From Haemaphysalis longicornis (Eukaryota > Arthropoda > Arachnida > Ixodida > Ixodidae), in assembly GCA_013339765.2 (NCBI GenBank), contig CM023449.1, forward strand, positions 32,897,622 to 32,961,621: a stretch of 64,000 nt of DNA, given 5' to 3'. The position numbers were made by a program, and so were the translations under genes. A model generated the notes under the pieces. That model saw only the letters and a list, made by a program, of their open reading frames with translations. It had not been told where the DNA came from and searched no databases. This document shows, in pieces, positions 1 to 13,440 of this stretch. Numbering within the stretch: position 1 is the first letter of the stretch; every line of letters begins with the position of its first letter.

Positions 1-856
1 ATGTTTGCGGAATCGAGCACTCGGTGGCATGAAATATATGGGCCGTAATCAGTTCACAGGCTTCATCAATGCCCAAATGGCTTAAAGATGTGTATGAAAG
101 CTGAGACAGCTGTTTAAATTTCAGTCAATCTGCACCAGATTCGTTAAACCTTTTATGACAGATGGAACTGTTAGGGCTTTTGTCTATGCCTTTCAGGATG
201 ACTGGGAAGTGGTCGCTTCCATAAGGATTATCGTCCAGTCCCCATTCAACAGACGGAAAGAGGACAGAAGAGCCGATTGCCAAGTCTATGTGTGAGTATG
301 TGTTGTGTGTAGTGTTGTAGTATGTCGGCTGTTTGTGACTGAGTAGACAAGCTCCGGAAGAAAATAAAAACTTTTCTAGCAAGCGGCCTCGGGCATCTGT
401 CCGTTGAGACCCCCAGAGTTCACTGTGAGCATTAAGGTCGCCCACTAATAAGAAGGGTTCCGGGAGCTCATCAATGAGGGACCCGAATTCTGAGCTCGAT
501 AGACGGTAATCCGGGGGAATGTACAGAGAGCAAACTGTTATTAACCTATAAAAGAGGATAGCTCGGACTGCCACAGCTTCGAGGGCAGTGAGCAACCGAA
601 GAGGTTGGCAGGGGACAGACTTTTGCAAGACAATCGCTATACCACCAGAGGAGTGAGTGCAGCTGTCCCTGTCTCTCCTGAATACCGAGTATCGTTTGAG
701 AAAGTTAGTTTGTGTAGATTTTAAGTGTGTTTCTTGTAGGCATAGGATATTTGGATGGTACTTATGAAGGATTTCGTAGATGTCATCGAGGTTTCTAATT
801 AGTCCCCTACAGTTCCATTGGATAATACTTTGAACTGCCATAAAAAAATAGAACAA
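1..856 (-). pseudogene. I-group LINE copy 1, ORF2 (endonuclease end)
   Basis: This is the N-terminal AP-type endonuclease of a non-LTR polyprotein. The start MAVQSIIQWNCRGLIRNLDD contains the catalytic Asn of the QWN motif. LCLQETHL gives the catalytic Glu, FLLVGDLNAH the Asp/Asn pair, and YGSDHFPV the SDH signature. The frame meets a TGA at 125-127 after HKRFNESGAD but stays open beyond it to the window edge (LKFKQLSQLSYTSLSHLG...). The copy therefore has one nonsense codon in the visible part. Reverse transcriptase and RNase H would lie to the left, outside the window. Confidence 0.82.
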
Positions 857-911
857 AGATATTGAGCGTATGTTTTGCTCGGACGGAGATTCCTATGTCC
901 CTGAGCCCGAA

Positions 912-2249
912 TCAGGACCAGTGACTCGGGGGGCTTGTGGTTTTTTTCCCGCGGCCAAGACTGCCGCGCTGTTCTTTTGACGACTGCGATGCAGGCCGGG
1001 ATGGCCCGACATCCATGTCCTCATGTGAGTTTCGGGGCGTTGGCGGAATGGAGGATTTACAGCGCCCGCTCCGCAACGCGTTTGAAGAAATGGCCGAAGA
1101 TTCAGCCACTACCTTTGTCAATGTGCTGGACATGGCTGCAGAAGAGGGGCCTTCTGTACCCACATCCATCGCCACCGGAGTTTCGGCGGCCGGAGTCTGT
1201 GGAGTAGCGACAGCAACGCCACTCCCAGTGCAATTCTGGTCAGGTGCAAGGCCTGCGAGCACCGCTGGCGATGCCTGAGTTGTTTGGCCTGTCAAGGGCA
1301 GCACCATGGGGGGTAGGTGCGCCCCCAAGTCAGTTTCACTGACCTGAGTGGCCGCAGAAAGCAGACGCCGCCCCACCCCCCGGCGGGCCGCGCTGGCGTA
1401 GCTCCCTGAAGGAAGCAGCGCATACCTTTTACGGGCTTCTGGAAATGAGAGATTTTGTGTCACTTTTAGGTTGATGATTTCTTTTTCTTTCTTAAACTCC
1501 TGGCAAGAACGAGAGTATGCCCCGTGGGGTCCTCCACAGTTGCTGCACTTGAGTTGGGTGTTTTTGCAGTCGTCAGCAGAATGGTCCTGCTCAGAGCACT
1601 TTGCACACGTTTGTTTTCCTCGGCAGGAATTGCTGCCGTGCCCATATCTCTGGCAGATGAAACAACGTCGTGGGTTTGGTATGTATACTCTGGTCTTGCA
1701 GTGCAGAAACCCTGCGTTTACATACTCTGGCAAAGTGCATCGATCAAAGGTCAGTATTATGTGCTTCGTCTTAATTTCGTTTCCGTCCCGTCTACTGGTG
1801 ATGCGTCGCACAGCGGTTACCCCCTGCTCGCGCAAACCTTCAAGCAGGTCAGAGTCTGTTTCGTTGATCAGTTCTGATTCGGAAATGACACCTTGGCAGC
1901 TGTTGAGGGTACGGTGGGGAGTTACTGTGATCTGAGGGTCGGCTAGCTTGGTTTCCTTCAAAAGGGTGTTGGACTGCTCTCTACTCTTTACTTTGATCAG
2001 CAGGTCTCCGGAAGTGAGCTGTTTCGCTTCATAGTTTTTTCCTATCAAACCTTCAATGAACTTTGCAACCAAAAACACAGATTTGCTGGTAACGGGAGTT
2101 GCTTTATCAACTGACTGCATCATTAGGAAGCGTGGGAAGTTGTCAGGGTGGTTGAAGACGAGGTTAGAAATCGGTTTGAAAAGTTCTTCGGTGCGGCCTC
2201 GTTTCGGAGGCCGATCAGTTCGTTTGGGCGGAATGGAGAAGGAAGCCAT
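912..2249 (-). CDS. I-group LINE copy 1, ORF1 (Gag-like, CCHC knuckles)
   Basis: The frame is open from 2327, but the start is placed at 2249 because MASFSIPPKRTDRPPKR matches the start of the second copy at 39585 (MAFSNPPSKRDRSLKR). The middle carries three retroviral-type zinc knuckles: CFICQRYGHGSNSC, CAKCSEQDHSADDC and CSNCGGPHGAYSRSC. These are expected to bind the element's RNA. A Pro/Ser/Thr-rich tail follows. This is the standard ORF1 of Jockey/I-group non-LTR elements. The ORF is intact, about 445 residues. ORF2 starts 56 bases downstream on the same strand. About 65% of residues in the central block match copy 2 by eye, so the two are different subfamilies. Confidence 0.85.
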   Translation of the reverse strand: MASFSIPPKRTDRPPKRGRTEELFKPISNLVFNHPDNFPRFLMMQSVDKATPVTSKSVFLVAKFIEGLIGKNYEAKQLTSGDLLIKVKSREQSNTLLKETKLADPQITVTPHRTLNSCQGVISESELINETDSDLLEGLREQGVTAVRRITSRRDGNEIKTKHIILTFDRCTLPEYVNAGFLHCKTRVYIPNPRRCFICQRYGHGSNSCRGKQTCAKCSEQDHSADDCKNTQLKCSNCGGPHGAYSRSCQEFKKEKEIINLKVTQNLSFPEARKRYALLPSGSYASAARRGVGRRLLSAATQVSETDLGAHLPPMVLPLTGQTTQASPAVLAGLAPDQNCTGSGVAVATPQTPAAETPVAMDVGTEGPSSAAMSSTLTKVVAESSAISSNALRSGRCKSSIPPTPRNSHEDMDVGPSRPASQSSKEQRGSLGRGKKTTSPPSHWS

Positions 2250-2830
2250 AAAATATGGAATGAATTCGGTGGCAATGCCAGTCACCCACCACGGAGCACA
2301 ACAAGGGAACGTGGCTTTGCAGCCCACTCTAACTGTACGTTGCCACTATAACCCTATGCTCGGGATCTAGGCTGAAGCTTTCGCACAGGGTTAACCCTCG
2401 CCGCCTGGAGAAAATGGAGAAATAAAGAAAAGAGAAAATGACAGGACAGGGTTAGGAAGGACAATAGGAAAGCAAAAGAATGAAGAAGAGGACAGGAAAA
2501 GGCGACTGGCTGATTCCCCCCAGGTCGGGTCAGACTGGGGGCACCGTCTACAGGAAGCGGGGGCCGAAGTGGTTTGTTGCCTCTGCCAGGGGGCCATAAA
2601 GGTCCAAAACAACCCTGGCTTTGGCTCAACCACCAGGATGCCCTTTTCCCCGGACATGGCAAAGCCACGCACAGCCGAGGGCGTGGGTGGGTCCAACCCA
2701 CATGGGCTCGGGGTCCGCGGTGTCGCCACTACCGTCACCTTGAATAGCCGTTGAATTAATCGGCGACAAACTGCATATAGGCCCCAAACCACGGAAGCTT
2801 CGTTAAGGTGGGCTTCGTTTAAAGGCAAGT
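2250..2830 (-). mobile_element. 5' UTR of I-group LINE copy 1
   Basis: Non-coding leader upstream of ORF1. The stretch near 2700-2745 (minus strand: gacaccgcggaccccgagcc) reappears at the 5' end of the second copy near 39790-39830, so it is element sequence. The exact 5' boundary is uncertain, between about 2750 and 2830. Confidence 0.55.
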
Positions 2831-2992
2831 GACCATCAAGTGCTTACCAGCAAATGTTGCCGACGGGGCATTCGGAACTCACTGCATCTGTTCGACAGTC
2901 AATTATTTTAGGGTTGTCCTGGCCTGAAACAAAAGAAACAGGAAAAATGGGTAAGAGTAAACAAGAAATCAGTAAAGTCGCTCCTGGTGTGC

Positions 2993-5205
<2,213 letters not shown>

Positions 5206-6580
5206 GTTAACAGTGTTCGACCTTGTAGACTCCCTGCTTTGGCCGGGAGGCTGAATCGAGGGACAGCTCTGTTGCGGCCAATTGATCAAGTGAGTTTACT
5301 TCGTTTTCTTGTGGGGCGACCCTACGGTATGCGTTGGGTAGCACCCTCCCCTTGTGTCTGTGGACGCTATCCGCCATCTGAGTGCTCGTCACCTTCGTCT
5401 CGCCGTCCAAGATGGCCTCTACTCATCCCGCTCCCGTGAAATACCGGCCGTGAAATACCAGACGACATCCCCAGTAGCGCTTCGTCTTCCAGCGATGGCG
5501 ATTCGCAAGCCACAATAATCTACGAGACGCTGATGGAAGATATGGCAACTACGCCGACGCCTGCGAAGGACACGTCATCATCCGACGAGCTTACTAGTCA
5601 GCCCAATGAAGAGACGGCGGGCAACTCATACCCTTCATCCAACGGAGCGTTTCTTCCGCCCCCCTCCTCCACAGACATCGACACGGAAGAAAGTGGCTCA
5701 GCGGATTCTCGCAGTCAGCTCCCGTCGTCCCACCCAGTAGACCCTGCCCCTGTTCCAGAGGCAAAGCACCGAGGTGACCGCAACCGTGGACTCCGCGGCT
5801 CCTTCATCGACTAAGACGCCAAACCAGTCCACCGAGAGGCGTCCAAACCGTACCATCGTGACGCGACTGCGGCAGGCCCCACTGGCGGGCCCTCACAACA
5901 CCCGGACGACGTCTCACTCCCGATAAACCTACCGAACTCGAACGAACCTGCTTGTCCAACGCAAGCAAAAGATCCACATCTGGTCAACCCGATCAACCAT
6001 GTTGCGGACTTGATGGACACCTCTCGTGTGGAAAGCACGCGCGTGTTATCATCATCAACCGACTCGGACGACGTAGCAGACGCAAGAAGAAGTTGTGTCT
6101 GCCTTCCCCTAGCGCTAGTCCGGATTTGTGAAATTAGAGTAGCACCAATGAGCTTCTCTGTCTTCATTAACTCCTTTATTTGCCTGATGCCGCCGTTATT
6201 CGCTGTCGCTGGTGGGTACTTTCAATGGGTGGGGGAAATGGCAGAAGTTCCATCGAATGCCGACGCGAAAGCCCATTGATGCTTCTAATATTGCTTCCTC
6301 CTATGTTTGGTTTCGTACTAGCATGGCGGCCATTGTGTGCTCCCTCCGGCTCACTTCTTTCTCCCGAGGTCACGTGACAGCGGTCCAAGCTGCACACGGC
6401 TCCTGTCTGCCTCCATTGTTGCTGCGTTTTAGATGCGCGTGCCTTTTCACTTGGGATACCTCTATTTTTTATTATTTTTTCGGAGGGCTGCGCGTGGTCT
6501 TGGCGTTCACCAAACCTCCGCGTTCCAGGACCGCGTGATGTTTCAGGGCGTTTGTTGAAGCTCACGTATTTTTTTTAATT
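5206..6580 (+). pseudogene. Tx1/L1-like LINE, ORF1 remnant
   Basis: Degenerate coding sequence upstream of the endonuclease. Short frames read MEDMATTPTPAKDTSSSDEL and a long Ser/Pro/Thr/Asp-rich low-complexity stretch (5533-6100), then LPDAAVIRCRWWVLSMGGG. A single ancestral ORF is broken by stops at about 5440, 5812 and 6130. It is assigned to the LINE by position, immediately 5' of the EN domain on the same strand. No nucleic-acid-binding motif survives that I can name. Confidence 0.45.
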
Positions 6581-6583
6581 TTT

Positions 6584-9500
6584 ATGGCTAGTCTAGTACG
6601 TGCTAGTGTTTTATTTATTCTCATTATGCTACGAATATTAACCCTAAATCTCCAAGGGTTTAAAAACAGTGACAAACAAAGAGAGGTGATTCACTTTGCC
6701 AGGAAAAATTTTGTAGATCTGGTGTTCCTCCAAGAAGTGAACTTTTTTTCAATTGAAGTCGTCAGAACGTTTCAGCAGAACATAATATTCCGTCTTATTT
6801 TTCTTTGGCGTCTAACCACGGCTGTGGGGCGTCCTAATCTTCAACCACACCATCCGTTGCTCCAGTTTTGTTTCGACAGATGGTGAAGGAAGATTGCTAG
6901 TCTTGAAATTTTTTCTTTCTGTGGCCCGCTTTAAAATCATTAATGTGTATGCTCCTGCACGCGTCACAGCTCCAAACCACTTCTTTCGTTGCCTGGGGGT
7001 TTATTTCTTGGAGCGCGTGCCCACAATTCTTTGCGGAGATTTCAACAGCGTCCTTGATAGTAACGCGTGATGTACGCGGGCCGGGTCAGGGACGACCGAC
7101 GTGGAACGCACGCACTCGGGTTCCTATTGCAAGACTTTCACCTGGAGGATGTGTGGCTGCTCCATTGCGGAAATCATTTCTCTCACACGGGGTAGCGCGG
7201 TTCCTCAATGTCCCGACTAGACAGGTTTTAAATAACTCCAGACCTAACTAACGCTATGTCAAACATAGAAGTAAATCAATTCCCTAGTATGGCCCCGTTA
7301 CATTTACGACCATTACCCACTTCCCTAGTATGGCCCCGTCACATTTACGACCATTACCACACCATCCGTTGCTCCAGTTTTATTTCGACAGATGGTGAAG
7401 GAAGATTGCTAGTCTTGAAATTTTTTCTTTCTGTGGCCCGCTTTAAAATCATTAATGTGTATGCTCCTGCACGCGTCACAGCTCCAAACCACTTCTTTCG
7501 TTGCCTGGGGGTTTATTTCTTGGAGCGCGTGCCCACAATTCTTTGCGGAGATTTCAACAGCGTCCTTGATAGTAACGCGTGATGTACGCGGGCCGGGTCA
7601 GGGACGACCGACGTGGAACGCACGCACTCGGGTTCCTATTGCAAGACTTTCACCTGGAGGATGTGTGGCTGCTCCATTGCGGAAATCATTTCTCTCACAC
7701 GGGGTAGCGCGGTTCCTCAATATCCCGACTAGACAGGTTTTAAATAACTCCAGACCTAACTACCGCTATGTCAAACATAGAAGTAAATCAATTCCCTAGT
7801 ATGGCCCCGTTACATTTACGACCATTACCCACTGTTCGTGTCCCTATTTCCAGGTCACCGTAACTTCATGGCGCCCGACACTGGAAGCTTGATACTAGAA
7901 TACTGCAAGACGACGTTGCTTTATTATCATTAAAAACAGATATTTCTTCTTTCCTACAGGTCGAAGTTAGGATACAACAGTGGGACAGTTCAAAATCCAT
8001 ATGGAGGCAACTAGCTCAAACAGCTGGCCAACAAAAAATAGTTCGTGACACAGCTGAGCTTAACAACACGCTCAAGCGTATCCGGATAGTTAGATATGAT
8101 AAAGAACTAACGCCTTCAATGAGCGAATATCTTGGCATCCTTAAGGAGCGAAACAAACGCCAACCTGAATGAAACAATGCAACCATCCGCTTCCTACAAT
8201 ATTCATAGTCCTTGCAACGGTAGTTTAGAAACTCAAAGATTTTTGGCGACGCGAGAAACTCCAAACATATACAGTGTGTGCGCTGCCCGGATAACACCAT
8301 CTCCACAGCCCAATCAGCTATAAAATCAGGGTTTCTTTCTTTCTTTTCTGAGGTCTTTGAAGGACATTTACTCCTGGTAGATGAAAGACACATGGTAGCA
8401 CAACTATGTTCTGATTCCAATTCACTACCTCAGGTTCCACAAAGCATACACTCCCAAATACTGAAGGACGTAACCTGTTCCGAGCTATACGACATTTTAA
8501 GAGAAATGGCGCCTGGTCCGGCGCCTGGTCCGGCGCCTGGTCTGGACGGTTTGCCAACGGAATTTCTACAAGCGTCGCTGGGCAGAATTAGGCTCTTCTT
8601 TAGTGCAACCTATAAATTCAATCCTAGCAGATCAGCGGCTTTCAAACTCGTTTAAGAGAGGCCGTCTAATCTTACTTTTGAAAGAAGGAAAAGACCCTCT
8701 CTCCCGAGTTCTTACAGGACAATAACCGTTTTGAATTCAGACTACAAGATTTTAACTTCGCTTTTGGTGTCCAGAATTAAAGGTCTTTGGCCGGACCTCC
8801 TCTCACTCCAACAGGTTGGCGTCGCCCCATACAGAAATATTTTTTCGGCACTTAGCCTAACCCGAGACATACTAGCCTATACGCACCAAACTGGTATTGC
8901 TGGCCTGTGTGTCTCTTTAGACCAAAAACAGGCATTCGATAGGGTCAATCATTCATACCTGCTTGTCATATTTTAGGCATATGTGTTTCCCTCTGAATTT
9001 GTTCAGCTTCACCGAGAATTCTATAATAATTTATCCCGTGACCTGGTTTTTAATGTTGTGGTACAGGGTGAAATTGCAATTCATAGAGGTGTCAGACAAG
9101 GATGCCCCTTGTCGCCGCTTGTTTTTCTTATGTCTAGACAACTTCATCAGAAAACTCGTTGATAACCCCAAAATTAGGGGTCTCCCCTTGCCCGGACAAG
9201 GCTCGGTTAAAGTGTCTGCCTACGCAGATGACGTCACCATTTTTGTCTGGGACACTGATAGCCTCACGGCTGTTTTAGGGGACTTCCAGTCTTATGCTCG
9301 ACTTTCAGGTGCCGAGGTAAATGTCACAAAAAGTGCTGTCCTCCCTCTGGGAAACGCTACACTCGCCCCCATTCATAACTTAAAAATATTTCGTGACCTG
9401 AAGATCCTCGGCGTCAAATTTACCGAAGAATGGTTTCTCCAGACATGTGGCCCGAGTTAGTTGATGATATTCAAAAGAATGTGGCCCGGGCTAGGTCTTT

Positions 9501-10320
9501 CAACTTCTCTTTTTCGGAGTAATAGTATCTGATTAAATGCGTTTTCTTGTTAAATTCTTTTTTTCCTCCAATATTATGCTGCCTCTCAATCCTGTTACGC
9601 ACAAAGTGTCCCGGAACATTTTTTCTTTCTTCTGTGACGGAAGCCCGGAGCGTTTAGTGAGAGATGCCCTGCGCCTCCCACGCCGCTCGGGGGGTTATGG
9701 TCTCCCTTGCATCTACCTCATGAGCCAGTTGTTGGCCCTTAGAGTCGTCTCTTCACTTCTCAGTGACGTAGAATCTCCGGGCAGACCTTTGATCCTATAC
9801 TTTCTCGGACCTTCTAGACGGGTTCTTTGCCCAACTATGGCCAGAAACAAGCACCCCAGTGCAGCAATCTCGTCAAGACTGTTGAAGGCCATCATTACTT
9901 TACCTAAGAAAATTCGTGCACTGGATGCTGATCTCGATTTTGTGAATGAACAACCTTCCAGGCTGTGTAAAAAATACTTACTGTGAGATGGGACAGATGT
10001 GTGGATCCCCGAGATTCCCCTGGCCACGGCTGAGTTCAGGTAGGCTGCAAGACGGCACCAAAAACATCCACTGGCAAAAAGCGTGGCGAATTCTTTCCAC
10101 AAAAGACAGATTATTTCGCTGGGGAGTAACACAGAATTCTTCCTGTCCCAACTGCGGCCAACCAGAATCCACGGCACACACTTTCTCAAGCTGCAGTGTT
10201 GCGCGTTGCTATTGGCGCATCATACACCGTGCCGCTCCAAGTTTGGGGCTTGCACGGTATCAACACAGAGAACAGTGCCCTGGCACTCCCCTAGGCACAC
10301 TATTCGTAGTAATTGGCGAT
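6584..10320 (+). pseudogene. Tx1/L1-like LINE, ORF2 (EN-RT-zinc finger), frameshifted
   Basis: Non-LTR polyprotein in pieces. The endonuclease begins MLRILTLNLQGFKNSDKQRE with LVFLQEVNF (catalytic Glu). INVYAPA and ILCGDFNSVLDS come from a downstream frame (7256-7582). RT palm motifs follow: LNSDYKILTSLLVSRI (8731), SLDQKQAFDRVNH, RQGCPLSPLVF and YADDVTIFV (about 9220). The C-terminus has the CPNCGQPESTAHTFSSC zinc motif (about 10145), which is usual for L1/Tx1 and related elements. The EN region is disrupted by a 512-bp tandem repetition, and several frameshifts separate the pieces. The element is broken again at 10321 by an RTE insertion. Confidence 0.75.
6848..7829 (+). repeat. Direct tandem duplication (period 512 bp) inside the LINE EN domain
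   Basis: The 470-bp segment 6848-7317 recurs as 7360-7829, beginning ACACCATCCGTTGC. Only a handful of substitutions separate the copies (for example ttttgtttcg/ttttatttcg and aatgtcccga/aatatcccga). The spacer 7318-7359 is itself a third partial copy of the segment end (CTAGTATGGCCCCG). The low divergence means the duplication is recent, or an assembly artefact. Confidence 0.88.
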
Positions 10321-10531
10321 TATATCATCATCATCATCATCATCATCATCAGCCTGTCTACGCCCACTGCAGGGCAAAGGCCTCTCCCATATTTCTCCAA
10401 TTACCGTGGTCCTGTGCCAACTGTGACCAATTTATCTCTGCAAACCTCTTGATCTCATCTGCCCATCTAACTTTCTGTCGCCCCCTGCAACGCTTGCCTT
10501 CTCTAGGGATCCACTCTGTTACCCTTAACGA

Positions 10532-11479
10532 CTAACGGTTATCTTGCCTTCGCATTACATGCCCGGCCCACGTCCATTTCTTCTTCTTAATTTCTACTAG
10601 TATGTCCTTAACACGCGTTTGTTTCCTGACCCACCCCGCTCTCTTCTTGTCCCTTAATGTTACACCTATCATTTTCCGCTCCATCGCCCGCTGAGTCATT
10701 CTCAATTTAAGTTGAACCCTCTTAGTGAGCCTCCACGTTTCTGCCCCGTAGGTGAGTACCGGTAAGATGCAGCTGTCATACACTTTCTTCTTCAAGGACA
10801 ATGGAAGGCTGCCATTCATTATCTGAGAATGCCTGCCGTATGCACTCCACCCCATTCTGATCCTTTTAATTATCTCTGCCTCCTGGTTGGGATCTGGGGT
10901 CACCACTTGGCCTACGTAGATATATTGGCTTACGACTTCCACTGCCTCACCCCCTATCCCAAACTGCTGTGCTGTTCCTAGGTTATTGATCATTACTTTG
11001 GTTTTCTGCATATTAATTTTCAGGCCCACGGTTCTAGTCTGTTCGTCCAGTTCGGAAAGCATGCTTTGCAATTCGTCCCCTGAGTTACTTAGCAAGGCAA
11101 CGTCATCAGCAAATCTGAGGTTACTGAGGTATTCTCCATTAACCCTTACTCCCACCTGTTCCCAACCCAACGTTTTGAATACTTCGTGTAAACATGCTGT
11201 GAATAACATTGGAAAGATTGCGTCTCCTTGTCTGACGCCCCTCATAGGTATTTTACTGCTCTCCTTATGGAGGATGATGGTAACTGTGGACCCATTGTAG
11301 ATATTTTCTAGCATTTTTACATAATGCTCATCGACCCCCTGGTTCCGTAGTGCCTGAATGACTGCTAAGGTTTCGACCGAGTCAAATGCTTTCTCATAAT
11401 CTATGAAGGCTATTAATAGGGGTTCAGTATATTCAGCGCACTTCTCTATCACCTGGTTGATCGTGTGAATATGGTCCAT
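10532..11479 (-). pseudogene. RTE reverse transcriptase, C-terminal part
   Basis: 315 residues. The palm motif A is IAFIDYEKAFDSVE, motif B is MRGVRQGDAIFPMLFTACL and motif C is LRFADDVALLS. The thumb and C-terminal region follow, with LTYGAETWRLTKR and WAGHVMRRQDN, both typical of RTE proteins. The break at its N-terminal side is a microduplication of TTTACGGAACC near 11490-11535 that interrupts the expected 'SQAGFRKGYST' junction. The protein cannot be made intact. Confidence 0.85.
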
Positions 11480-11530
11480 TGTTGAATAACCTTTACGGAA
11501 CCCTGCTTTACGGAACCTTTACGGAACCCT

Positions 11531-12028
11531 TTACGGACTGAAATTTAAGGTTGCAGAAATTCTGTGAGCGATTACCTTAGTAAGTACCTTGTAGTCGACT
11601 GACAGTAAGCTGATCAGCCTGTAATTTTTCAAGTCCTTCATGTCACCTTTTTTATGGATTAGGATGATGTTCGCGTTCTTCCAAGATTCCGGTACACTTC
11701 CGGTATTTAGGCATTTCGTATATAGGTTTGCCAGTTTTTCAAGTACAATTTCTCCGCCATCCTTCAAGAGGTCTGCTGTTATCTGATCCTTACCTGGTTC
11801 TTTGCCCCCTTTCATTTCTTTCAAAGCCTTCCTTACTTCTTCGGTCGTTACTGGTGGGATGCCTATCTCCTCTGAACTACTTTCTCGTTCGGCATTATCC
11901 TGGATGTCCCGGCTACTGTACAGGCCCCTATAGAACTCCTCGGCCACTGTGACTATTTTATCCCTATTTGTGAACACATTGCCTTGCTTATCTTTAAGTG
12001 GCATACATCTGATTTTTCCCCATGCCAA
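11531..12028 (-). pseudogene. RTE reverse transcriptase, fingers region
   Basis: 165 residues containing TTEEVRKALKEMKGGKEPGK and ANIILIHKKGDMKDLKNYRL, the classic N-terminal finger motifs of RTE RTs. It is separated from the palm piece by the 11.5-kb microduplication and from the EN by frameshifts around 12030-12240. Confidence 0.82.
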
Positions 12029-12782
12029 GACGCCTCTTCACCGCTTTCAGGCTAGCTCCGTGCTTTACAGCGTATTCAATCCTCTCCACATATACTTCCG
12101 TATGTCGGCTGTCTTCCGCTTATTGATTAACTTCGAAAGCTCCGCTAGTTCTATTCTGTCAGCTGGGGTGGAGGTTTTCACGGTTTGCCGTTTCCTAATT
12201 AAATCTTTCGTTCTCCTGGGAAACGTTTACCAGTATCCTGTCTAGCCATCGTGCCCCCGACTTCTAATGCACACTCCCTGATAATGCGTGTAAGGTTGTC
12301 GCTGGCTTTCCTGTGTCGTAAGCTCGGCTTCCTCGGTAAGAGCTGAATATTGGTTCTGTAGTGCGATCCTCAATTCTTCTACTTTACGCCTTACTGTTAG
12401 TTCGTTAATCGGCTTTTTCCGTACTAGCTTGCTACGGTCCCTCCTCAAATCTAGCTTAATTCGGGATCTTACCATACGGTGCTCACTACACCTTACCCTT
12501 CCGAGCACTTCCACATCCTTCACGACGCCAGGGTTATCGCATAATATGAAGTCTATTTCATTTTTATGGTCGCCATTCGGGCTCCTCCACGTCCACTTCC
12601 GGCTCTCCCGTTTACAGAAGAAGGTTTCATTATGCGAAGGTTATTCCGTTCTGCAAACTCATCTAATAGGTCACCCCTGCTATTTCTACAGCCCAGACCA
12701 TAGTTCCCAACCGCCTTGTCTACAGCCTGATTCTTGCCTACTTTAGCATTGAAGTCCCCCATAACTAAGGTATACTGTGTTT

Positions 12783-13310
12783 TTACTTTAGCCATGCCGA
12801 TTCCACATCTTCATAGAAGCGTTCCACTACCTGGTCATCGTGGCTAGATGTTGGGACATAGCCCTGTACCACCTTGAGCTTGTACCTCTTATTGAGTTTA
12901 ATTACAAGACCTGCTACCCTTTCGTTAATGCTATAGTATTCATCTATGTTGCCAGCTATCCTTTTATTCACAAGAAATCCCACTCCCAGTTCTCTTCTGT
13001 CCACTAGACCACGGTAACATAGCACGTGTCCATTTTTCAGCACCGTAAAGGCTTCACCCGTCCTCCTAACCTCTTTAAGCTCTATAATATCCCATTTAAT
13101 GCCCTCTAATTCCTCGAACAACACGTCTAGACTCGCTTCACTAGATAGGGTTCGCGTGTTAAAGGTTGCCAGGTTCAGATTCCAATGGCGGCCTGTCCGG
13201 GTCCAGGTATTCTTAGCACCCTCTGCTACGTCAGAGGTCTGACCGCCGCCGTGGTCAGTTGCTTCGCAGCCGCTGGGGACTGAGGGCCGTGGATTAATTG
13301 GCGTATTCAT
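12783..13310 (-). pseudogene. RTE endonuclease, N-terminal part
   Basis: 175 residues beginning in a low-complexity leader. The AP-endonuclease core reads LATFNTRTLSSEASLDVLFE and WDIIELKEVRRTG (Glu motif), with GLVDRRELGVGFLVNKRI. The next piece (12553-12795) continues with the VMGDFNAKVG catalytic Asp/Asn motif after a frameshift, which confirms the broken state. Confidence 0.8.
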
Positions 13311-13440
13311 GGGAGGTTGTGGCCGTTACTACAGCAGGGTGGCCAATCCTGCTCTGGTGAGGAAGTGCGTTACCGGCAATGGTCGCCGGGATCAGGCCGC
13401 ACCCCAAGCCCCAATGTGCAATTCCAGAATTGCGTAGAGG

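Larger units (their letters stand above)
10321..13440 (-). mobile_element. RTE-clade LINE, nearly full length but frameshifted
   Basis: Minus-strand element about 3.1 kb long. Its 3' end is a (GAT)n tail (ATC on the plus strand at 10323-10352) preceded by the family 3' UTR. From the 5' side, EN pieces are at 12783-13310 (LNLATFNTRTLSSEASLDVL...), 12553-12795 (TLVMGDFNAKVGK) and 12242-12523 (SEHRMVRSRIKLD). RT pieces are at 11531-12028 (PGKDQITADLLKDGG) and 10532-11479 (AFIDYEKAFDSVE, RGVRQGDAIFP, LRFADDVALLS). The FADD box instead of YADD and the compact EN-RT layout without RNase H are RTE traits. At least three frame breaks separate the pieces. It inserted into the 3' part of the Tx1/L1-like element. 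Confidence 0.82.

Noticed and set aside
6943..7251. 102-codon frame MCMLLHASQ... and its duplicate at 7455-7799
   Set aside because: Out-of-frame reading of the LINE endonuclease. The in-frame reading (INVYAPA, CGDFNSVLD) explains the sequence.
10321..13440. RTE element as evidence of BovB horizontal transfer
   Set aside because: RTE clade membership is visible, but the BovB subfamily cannot be established without alignment. RTEs are common in arthropods.
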